Below are positions 58,443 through 64,000 of a stretch of DNA of 64,000 nucleotides, in pieces. Below the pieces are notes generated by a model. The model was not told the DNA's origin and searched no databases. It saw only the letters and a list, made by a program, of their open reading frames with translations. This DNA comes from Sorangium sp025924095 (GTDB lineage: Bacteria; Myxococcota_A; Polyangia; Polyangiales; Polyangiaceae), in the NCBI RefSeq assembly GCF_051521505.1, contig NZ_CP150356.1, forward strand, positions 5,084,001-5,148,000, given 5' to 3'. A program made the position numbers and the translations under genes. The first letter of the stretch is position 1. Each line of letters opens with the position of its first letter.

Positions 58443-59948
58443 CTACATCCCCACCGGGGTCGCGTCGTCGATCGGGGCGGGCTCGCCGTTCTGCGGCTCG
58501 GCGCCCGGCGGCGCGCCCATGGGGTCGTGCGGCAGGCTCCCGCGGTGCGAGCGGAGCAGCACGTGGGGCGTCGCCAGGAGAAAGTTGGAGACGCGGGACG
58601 TGTAGATGTCCGCCGAGCGCTCGATCTGCCGGGCCAGGTGGCTCTTGTCGTTCCCCGCGCGGAGGAGCAGCCCCCACCGCGGGTTCAGCGTCTCGGCCGA
58701 CGCCTTCGCGAGCGGAGCGATCCGCGCGTCGAGCGCCGCGAGGCTCACCTTGAGCTCGTTCATCTTCGCCTGGACCTCGGCCTCCGTCGCCCCGACGACC
58801 GGCCCGTAGCCGGCGCGCATCCGCTGGAGCTCCAGGCGCAGCCTGGCGTAGATGCGCTCCGCGTCCTCCTTCTCCCGCATCCAGAGATCGAGGCGCGCCT
58901 CGGCCCCCCGCGCCTCCTCGATGGCGAGGATCTCGTCCTCGAGCTCCCGGATGATGAGCGCCGTGCGCCACCGCAGGGCGCTCTTCGACACATGCACATC
59001 TCCATAGATGTGATCGCCGATATAGAGGATCTCGTCGCCGGACAGCCTGAGGTGATGCTCGACGAGCCCGGCGTTGCCGCCGAGGTAGTGCCCGCCCTCG
59101 CGCAGCCGGCCGGCCGGGCGCAGGAGGCCGTCCTCCGTGACCACCTCGAAGAGCGGGCTGCGGCTCGAGAAGAACTCCGGCTTCCGCGCGGACACGATGA
59201 CCACGTCGAACAGGTCGCGCCACGTCATGCCGTCCGGCAAGAAGCGATCGAAGGCGTAGCTCATCATCGCGTGCGTGTAGACCCACTCGGAGTTCGTGAT
59301 CAGGACGAGCTTCTTGCCCGCCTCCTTCTGGTCGAGCACGGTGAGCGGGGTCTCCGGATCGAGCAGCACGAACCGCTCCGGATCCGCGATGATCTCGGCC
59401 TTCAGCTGCCCCTCCATGTGCGTCGCGTCGAGGCGATCCTTCACGCGGCGATAGAGATCGCTGTAGCCGAGCACCTCGGGAAGCCGGCGCTGATCGAGCA
59501 GGTCGACGAGCTTCGCATACATGCACCCTTCCGAGAGCGAGAAGAGCGTGTTCAGGAAGACGTAGCGCCCGTCCGCGAGGTCGACGATCGTCCGCGCGTA
59601 GGTCGCGCGCTGGGCCTCGAAGTCGATCGGCTTCGTGCCGTGGTAGGCCCGCTTCACGTACCCAAACCGGTTGACCTTGAGCAGGTTGCCGAGCTCGGTG
59701 TCCAGGATGAGCCCCCGGATCACGAGGTCCGGCTCGAAGGTCAGCTCCCCGACCGGCCAGCCCTCGTTCTCCAGCAGGTGGCGGAGGTGCTCATACGCCC
59801 GACGCTCCCACGCCTCCACCCGGTAGTGGATCAGCGTGTAATCCATGTCGTACCCGATCGCCTTGATCGAACGGAGGTTCAGCGTCCGGTTGCAGAAGAT
59901 CCCCCGCTGCTTGGGCGGCGGAGCGCAGAGGCAATCCAGCTTGTCCAT
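58443..59948 (-). CDS. HAD-IG family 5'-nucleotidase (cN-II-like)
   Basis: Haloacid-dehalogenase phosphatase of the purine 5'-nucleotidase (IMP/GMP-specific, cN-II) family (501 aa). The catalytic motif I is GYDMDYTLIHY (Asp34 and Asp36), motif II is LVLITNSEW, and motif IV is ILYIGDHIYGDVHVSK. Other family blocks are RRAYEHLRHLLENEGWP and GNLLKVNRFGYVKRAYHG. A helical segment (about 355-430) includes likely coiled coil, and the tail is disordered. It converges on dus with 9 bp between the stops. Dephosphorylation of IMP/GMP is inferred from the family. Confidence 0.9.
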   Translation of the reverse strand: MDKLDCLCAPPPKQRGIFCNRTLNLRSIKAIGYDMDYTLIHYRVEAWERRAYEHLRHLLENEGWPVGELTFEPDLVIRGLILDTELGNLLKVNRFGYVKRAYHGTKPIDFEAQRATYARTIVDLADGRYVFLNTLFSLSEGCMYAKLVDLLDQRRLPEVLGYSDLYRRVKDRLDATHMEGQLKAEIIADPERFVLLDPETPLTVLDQKEAGKKLVLITNSEWVYTHAMMSYAFDRFLPDGMTWRDLFDVVIVSARKPEFFSSRSPLFEVVTEDGLLRPAGRLREGGHYLGGNAGLVEHHLRLSGDEILYIGDHIYGDVHVSKSALRWRTALIIRELEDEILAIEEARGAEARLDLWMREKEDAERIYARLRLELQRMRAGYGPVVGATEAEVQAKMNELKVSLAALDARIAPLAKASAETLNPRWGLLLRAGNDKSHLARQIERSADIYTSRVSNFLLATPHVLLRSHRGSLPHDPMGAPPGAEPQNGEPAPIDDATPVGM

Positions 59949-60035
59949 GGTGATCGCCCGCAGAGCGGTCGTGAGGCATACCAGGGACCCACGGCGTTGC
60001 CCACCGGGACCATCGCCGTCACGCGGCCGTCAAGA

Positions 60036-60599
60036 TCAGCGGCGCCTGAGCCGGCTCTTGCCGTTGTCCCGCCGATCGGTGCTCGCGCTGGATCGCGGCG
60101 ACCGCCCGGCCGCCGGCGCGCGCGTCGAGTCGCTGCGGTCGTCCGCCTCCCATCCGTCGTCGTCGTCCTCGTCCTCCTCGTCGTCGAAGAGATCGTCGTC
60201 GTCGTCGTCGTCCTCGTCGCGCGCCTCGGCTCGGCGCACCTCGAGCCCGAGCATGGTGAGCGCCTGCTCGAGCGTCAGCGCCGTCTTCACGGCCTCGAGC
60301 TCGACCCCCATGGCCTGCAACGTCATCGCGATCTCCGGGCTCAGCCCGGACAGGATCGTGGGCGTGCCCATGAGCCGCGCGGCGGAGGCCAGGTTCGAGA
60401 GCACGGCGCACAGGTGGCTATCCATGATCCATACGGCCGTGAGATCGATGACCAGCCCCTTCGCCCCGCTCTCGTGGATGGCCCGCAGCACCTCGGTGTT
60501 CAGCTGCTCCGCGAGGTCGTCGGTCACGTCCCCCTGGATGGGCACCAGGATCCGGTCCCACAGGTTGATGATCGGAAGGCGCTTGAGCTCCATGGTCAT
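60036..60599 (-). CDS. STAS-domain protein, RsbS-like, with acidic tail
   Basis: Antagonist-type STAS protein (187 aa). Residues 1-120 match RsbS: RLPIINLWDRILVPIQGDVTDDLAEQL, GLVIDLTAVWIMDSHLCAVLSNLASAARLMGTPTILSGLSPEIAMTL. Ser61 in MDSHLC corresponds to the serine phosphorylated by RsbT in Bacillus RsbS. A stretch of nearly uninterrupted Asp/Glu (about 128-150) and a basic Ser/Arg-rich tail follow and are unusual for RsbS. It starts 1 bp after the phosphatase gene stop, in an operon with RsbT- and RsbX-like genes. Confidence 0.86.
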   Translation of the reverse strand: MTMELKRLPIINLWDRILVPIQGDVTDDLAEQLNTEVLRAIHESGAKGLVIDLTAVWIMDSHLCAVLSNLASAARLMGTPTILSGLSPEIAMTLQAMGVELEAVKTALTLEQALTMLGLEVRRAEARDEDDDDDDDLFDDEEDEDDDDGWEADDRSDSTRAPAAGRSPRSSASTDRRDNGKSRLRRR

Positions 60600-60600
60600 C

Positions 60601-61167
60601 CTAAGGTTCGATGTCGGCGATCAAGACCGTTGAGTCGTCGTGCGAGCGCCGGTGTCGGCTCATGAGGACGCGGCACGCCTCCGCGGCCTTCGTCCCGCGC
60701 AACAGCGAGAGGTCGAAGCGAGGGGAGACCCCGTCGGAGAAGACGACGAGTCGGTCGCCCGGCGCGAGCTGCGCGTCGAAGATCCGGACCTTTCCGAGCG
60801 ACGCGCCGAGGATGCCCGGGCTCTGGAGCCACTGCACGCGCGTGCCGTGAGACATCAGCTCGACGTTGCCGACGCCGCAGCCCTGGAGCCGCCCCTCCCG
60901 GAAGCGGCAGATCATCCCGGCGGCGCCGCGGGTCCCGCGGAGCCGCGCGTGGAGGCGGTCGACGAGGGCACGGACGTCCTCGCCGCTCGGCGCGTCGCCG
61001 AGCGCCTTGAGCGCGACGTCCGCCGCGGCCGCCGCGTGCTCGCCGTGGCCCAGCGCGTCGATGACCGCGAAGACGACGCCGTCCTCGCCGGCCCGCACGA
61101 AGGCAGCGTCGCCGCTGACGCGCTCTCCGTCCTTGGGGAGGATGGTGTACTCGACGGCGAGCTTCAC
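60601..61167 (-). CDS. PP2C/SpoIIE-like phosphatase, RsbX type
   Basis: A single-domain metal-dependent phosphatase of 188 residues. VKLAVEYTILPKDGERVSGDAAFV precedes the metal site FAVIDALGHGEHAAAAA. GVGNVELM, GDRLVVFSDGVSPRF and SHDDSTVLIADI, with the C-terminal metal Asp, complete it. RsbX-type proteins dephosphorylate RsbS/RsbR and reset the stress module. The GTG start overlaps the upstream kinase stop (GTGA). Its place between the kinase and STAS genes supports this role. Confidence 0.87.
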   Translation of the reverse strand: MKLAVEYTILPKDGERVSGDAAFVRAGEDGVVFAVIDALGHGEHAAAAADVALKALGDAPSGEDVRALVDRLHARLRGTRGAAGMICRFREGRLQGCGVGNVELMSHGTRVQWLQSPGILGASLGKVRIFDAQLAPGDRLVVFSDGVSPRFDLSLLRGTKAAEACRVLMSRHRRSHDDSTVLIADIEP

Positions 61168-61793
61168 AGGTGGACCTCGATCTCCACCCGCGTGCCTTTC
61201 GGTCCCGAGTCGATCTGGAAGCGATCGGCCAGCCGCTTGACGCCGATGAGGCCACGGCCCATGCCGGTCTTGCTCTTGTAGCGGCCGGCGAGGATCTCCT
61301 GCAGGTTCTGGATACCGCTGCCCTCGTCCACCGCGACGATGAGGAAGCGGACCGGGCTGTCGCGCTGCACGGCGATCTCGATCGTCCCGCCCGGGGTATA
61401 ATGAACGATGTTCCGGGCGAGCTCGCTGACGATGGTCGCCACCTTGTGCGAGGTGAAGCTCTTTGCGCCGGCCGCGTCGCAAATGGCCTTCGCGCTCAGG
61501 CGCGCCTCGCTGATGTCGGCCTCCACGTGGATGACCATGACCTTCGAGCGCCGCGAAGGTCGATCGCCGCCGATTGCAGAAATTTCCGACTTGAGCCGCC
61601 CGAGCCGCGCCGGATCGACATAGAGGCGGGCCCGGCGCTCGATGCTGGGAATGATGTCCGGGAGGTCGTCGAGCGAGAACCTCTCGGGCTGGATCTCCGC
61701 CTCCCGCATGGCCCGGAGCAGGACTCCCTCTGCATTCATCGCCGAGAGATAGCCGAGCAGGACGTTGAGAATCTGTTCGTGCGCGGGAGTCAT
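61164..61793 (-). CDS. RsbT-like serine kinase (GHKL ATPase) with N-terminal extension
   Basis: A 209-residue anti-sigma/switch kinase. The GHKL ATPase (about 85-209) has the N-box VSELARNIVHY (Asn128), G1 box VDEGSGI (Asp156), G2 box TGMGRGLIGVKRLADRF and the final strand GTRVEIEVHL, all as in RsbT. The first 80 residues (HEQILNVLLGYLSAMNAEGVLLRAMREAEIQPERFSLDDL) are an extra helical domain not found in Bacillus RsbT (133 aa). It could replace part of an RsbR-like input. First gene of the three-gene operon. Confidence 0.87.
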   Translation of the reverse strand: MTPAHEQILNVLLGYLSAMNAEGVLLRAMREAEIQPERFSLDDLPDIIPSIERRARLYVDPARLGRLKSEISAIGGDRPSRRSKVMVIHVEADISEARLSAKAICDAAGAKSFTSHKVATIVSELARNIVHYTPGGTIEIAVQRDSPVRFLIVAVDEGSGIQNLQEILAGRYKSKTGMGRGLIGVKRLADRFQIDSGPKGTRVEIEVHL

Positions 61794-62055
61794 CCGGGAA
61801 GAGCCTGGAAGGGCAGGTTACCGGGGCCCCGTGTCCGCGTCGAGTGCGCGGCGACGGCCTCGCAGGGCACGTCAGCCAACACACAGATCTGTCCGGCCAG
61901 ATGAGTCCGCAGGGCTCGCTCGGCTCGTCGCCTGCGGCCCGCGGCCTGGTGGTTTGTTCGGTAACGCCGCACCGGCGCCTGTCCGCGACGGCCGCTCGTC
62001 ATCTGTCCGGCTCCTGGCAACGCTCATGCCCGGATGGCAGGCGCATCGACGTCGC

Positions 62056-62709
62056 TCAGGTCGGGTAGTACGACGTCTGCCCCTGGCTCAGCTCCTCGGT
62101 GATCTTGTTTTCCGCGAGAAGCTTCTTGATCGGCTCCTTGAGCTCGGCTGCGGGGGTGCCCATCGCCAGCGCAAGGTCGTCGATGCCCTGGCCCGGCTCA
62201 ATTTCCACATGGGCGAGCAGCGCCTCGGCGATCTCGTCCCCGGGGATCCCGGACGGCGGGTTCTCCGGGCTCACCGGACGGGATTGCTCGGCCCCTTTCC
62301 CGGCGGGCGCCGCCAGGGCGCCGGCGCTCGCGGCGCGCGCCCTGGCCGGTGCGGCCGCCGGACGCGCGGCCCCCCCGGTGGTGCGCGGTGCGACCGCTTT
62401 CTTGCGCGGCGCAGCGCGCTTGGGGGTGGGGGCCTTGCGCGACGGCGCGCTGCGGGCCGGCGCGGCCGGGCGGCTCGGCGCCGGGCGGCTCGGCGCCGGG
62501 CGGCTCGGCGCCGGAGCGCGCTCGGCCTTGCGGGACGGCTTCATGGGAGTCGCGGCGGGCCCGGTCGATATCCCTGCGGCCTTGATGTCGACTTCCAGGT
62601 ACCGCGCCGCGTTCTGGACAACATCCTTACGGGCCAGCGCTCTCATGCCCTCCAGGAACTTGGCCACCAAAGAACGAATCTCATTCTCGATCTCGACATC
62701 GGATATCAC
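62056..62709 (-). CDS. Putative winged-helix protein with basic Pro/Ala/Arg linker
   Basis: A 217-residue protein with an N-terminal helical segment (residues 1-45, IENEIRSLVAKFLEGMRALARKD). A long basic low-complexity linker (about 55-135) contains three APSRP repeats and KR-rich patches like those of DNA-compacting tails. The C-terminal domain is about 65 residues, with ALLAHVEIEPGQGIDDLALAMGTPAAELKEPIKKLLAENKITEELSQG resembling a winged helix. I do not know a named family. The resemblance to histone-H1-like tails suggests DNA binding. A related small winged-helix gene lies 327 bp upstream. Confidence 0.65.
   Translation of the reverse strand: MISDVEIENEIRSLVAKFLEGMRALARKDVVQNAARYLEVDIKAAGISTGPAATPMKPSRKAERAPAPSRPAPSRPAPSRPAAPARSAPSRKAPTPKRAAPRKKAVAPRTTGGAARPAAAPARARAASAGALAAPAGKGAEQSRPVSPENPPSGIPGDEIAEALLAHVEIEPGQGIDDLALAMGTPAAELKEPIKKLLAENKITEELSQGQTSYYPT
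62469..62513. repeat. 15-bp tandem coding repeat
   Basis: CGGGCGGCTCGGCGC is repeated three times in the linker of the preceding gene and encodes the APSRP repeats on the reverse strand. Confidence 0.75.
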
Positions 62710-63036
62710 GCAGCCGCCGTCTCACGAATCCCCCGGAATGTCAACGTCTTCCGCGCGGAGTGGCCCGCAGATACCGGAGAAACCCGGACGATCACGCGCC
62801 GGCCGGCGTCCACGACCCGGCGCTCGATCGCTGGCCGCGGCGCGAGCCCAGTGTGAATTTGCCGCTCTATCAAATGAAATGCGGGCAAGATCCGAAACCC
62901 ATCGACAATCCATGTCGGGACCCTCCGTCCGCGGCGTGGGCCGCGGGCGCGGGCCACGTCGTGGAGCAGAGGTCGACTCGTCGCTCGCGGCCGCGCCGGC
63001 GGCTCTCCCCGGGGGGCGGCTGCCGGGGCGGGTGAT
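62710..63036. other. 327-bp intergenic region between two winged-helix-like genes
   Basis: Both flanking genes run leftward, so this is the upstream region of the linker-containing gene. An AT-richer patch (about 62845-62910) is the most promoter-like part. No reading frame or RNA gene is evident. Confidence 0.45.
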
Positions 63037-63309
63037 TCAAGCCGCCTTGACCGCGTGGAGCGACGGGCGGCGCAGCGGGCGGAGCGGCGCCGCCGCGAAC
63101 GCCGCGCCGAGCGCGAGCCCGCGGAACGTCAGCCGCATCCGGAGGGCATCGAGGTAACCCTCGCGGTGCAGGGCGTTGATCACCCGGCGGACGTCGGTCC
63201 GGCGCACCGCGAGGGCCGTGGTCAATGTTTCAAGGGTCACCGTCTTGCCCTCGCTCTGGAGGGCAACCAGCGTCCGGAGAAGATGAGGAACGAGGTCCTT
63301 GTCCGTCAT
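63037..63309 (-). CDS. Small winged-helix DNA-binding-like protein
   Basis: A 90-residue protein. Residues 1-60 (DLVPHLLRTLVALQSEGKTVTLETLTTALAVRRTDVRRVINALHREGYLD) fit a winged helix: helix 1, helix 2 (LETLTTAL), recognition helix (RRTDVRRVINALHREG) and wing (RLTFRGLALG). No second domain is present, so it is probably a small transcriptional regulator. A perfect dyad GTTCAG-TAG-CTGAAC lies 14 bp upstream of its ATG and may be its own operator. Confidence 0.68.
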   Translation of the reverse strand: MTDKDLVPHLLRTLVALQSEGKTVTLETLTTALAVRRTDVRRVINALHREGYLDALRMRLTFRGLALGAAFAAAPLRPLRRPSLHAVKAA

Positions 63310-63322
63310 GGGACCGAACCTA

Positions 63323-63337
63323 GTTCAGTAGCTGAAC
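63323..63337. promoter_or_regulatory. Possible operator of the small winged-helix gene
   Basis: GTTCAG-TAG-CTGAAC: perfect 6-bp arms, 14 bp before the start codon on the reverse strand, in the gap shared with the divergent nucleotidyltransferase gene. Confidence 0.45.
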
Positions 63338-63431
63338 GGTCGTACAGTTTGTGGCCACGATTTCTTTGGGCCGCCGGCGGGAGCGCCCGAGGCGCGCCGA
63401 AAGCGGCCGTCGTCTATGGTACGTCCCGCTG

Positions 63432-64000
63432 GTGCGCCCCGACGCCTCCTCCCTTCAAGCCGTGATCCTCGCCGGCGGGCTCGGCACCCGGATGCGCCCG
63501 CGGACGGAGCGCACGCCGAAATTCCTCCTGCCGGTGGTCGGCAGGCCGTTCGGGGCGTGGCTCCTCGAGCGGCTCGCCGCCGCGGGCTTCGGCGAGGTGG
63601 TCCTCTGCGTCGGTCACCTCGGCGACGCCATCCGAGCGGCGATGGGCGACCGGTTCGCGGGGCTGCCGCTCCGTTATGCCGACGATGGCCCCGAGCTCCT
63701 GGGCACGGCCGGCGCGCTACGCCGCGCGCTGCCCCACCTGGCCCCTGTGTTCCTCATGACCTACGGCGACTCCTATCTCCCCTTCGACTACCTCGCGCCG
63801 CTCCGGGACCTTTCCGCTCACCCGGGCGCCCTCGGTACGATGGCCGTGTTCCGGAACGAGGGTCGGTTCGACGCGTCGAACGCGGCGATCTCGGGCGACC
63901 TCGTGGTGCGCTACGAGAAGCTCCGCGCCGGCGCCCCGCCCGACCCTGCCCTCGATCACATCGACTACGGCGCGACCGCGCTCCGCCGCGGGGTCGTCGA
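63432..64000 (+). CDS. Sugar-1-phosphate nucleotidyltransferase, 3' end cut by window
   Basis: The N-terminal 189 residues of an NTP-transferase. LQAVILAGGLGTRMRPRTERTPKFLLPVVGRPF contains the nucleotide-binding signature and catalytic Lys. EVVLCVGHLGDAI and GTAGALRRALPHL follow, then YGDSYLPFD with the metal Asp. GTG at 63432 is used; a GTG at 63462 would begin VILAGG. It belongs to the same superfamily as the gene at 27854-28762 but is clearly distinct. It is likely the first gene of a surface-sugar locus continuing past the window. Confidence 0.85.
   Translation, partial: MRPDASSLQAVILAGGLGTRMRPRTERTPKFLLPVVGRPFGAWLLERLAAAGFGEVVLCVGHLGDAIRAAMGDRFAGLPLRYADDGPELLGTAGALRRALPHLAPVFLMTYGDSYLPFDYLAPLRDLSAHPGALGTMAVFRNEGRFDASNAAISGDLVVRYEKLRAGAPPDPALDHIDYGATALRRGVV

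Overview
The window is 64 kb of uniformly very GC-rich bacterial chromosome (judged by eye, not computed). The gene content suggests a myxobacterium of the Sorangium/Polyangium type. Three eukaryotic-like Ser/Thr kinases with unusual partner domains, repeat-tailed secreted lipoproteins, a PAS-GGDEF-EAL protein, a hybrid REC-histidine kinase and an RsbT/RsbX/RsbS-like switch point that way. This taxonomic placement is an inference. There is no sign of phage, insertion sequence, CRISPR array, rRNA or tRNA, so it reads as ordinary chromosome with local innovations.

Layout. 0-5 kb: a partial EamA exporter, then an Mla/MCE lipid-transport locus (two MlaE permeases, a MlaF ATPase on the opposite strand, a MlaD/MCE protein) and a small biotinyl carrier. 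5.5-20 kb: a membrane coiled-coil protein, pyrF, rlmB, a cysteine desulfurase, a REC-histidine kinase, lnt, a DUF72 protein, a YprB-type exonuclease, coaE, a PAS-GGDEF-EAL protein and the NAD-salvage pair pncA-pncB. 20-31 kb: folD, a methyltransferase, a lipoprotein, an ABC exporter, a second DUF72 protein, a FAD oxidoreductase, a nucleotidyltransferase and a Ser/Thr kinase fused to a degenerate GGDEF domain. 31-43 kb: two secreted proteins flanking a 42-bp tandem repeat, gyrA, a kinase-nSTAND protein, an amidase and saccharopine-dehydrogenase-like pair, and a probable outer-membrane protein.

43.5-52.4 kb is the most coherent unit: a branched-chain amino acid operon, ilvB-ilvN-ilvC-leuA-cimA-leuB, with several start/stop overlaps. 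It is preceded by what looks like a classical attenuator: a short Leu/Ile/Val-rich reading frame with three CTA codons, a potential antiterminator and a strong hairpin followed by a T-tract. cimA next to leuB implies a threonine-independent route to isoleucine. ilvD and leuCD are not in the window.

52-64 kb: a PAS remnant, a lipoprotein ending in aromatic ten-residue repeats with palindromes in its promoter region, a NarK-type nitrate transporter, a membrane-anchored Ser/Thr kinase, a tRNA-dihydrouridine synthase, a HAD 5'-nucleotidase, the RST-like operon, two putative winged-helix proteins and the start of a second nucleotidyltransferase, cut by the window edge.

Start codons were chosen from Shine-Dalgarno matches, overlaps with neighbours and family lengths. 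Many starts are GTG. Sequence identities, structures and regulation were not computed or searched.
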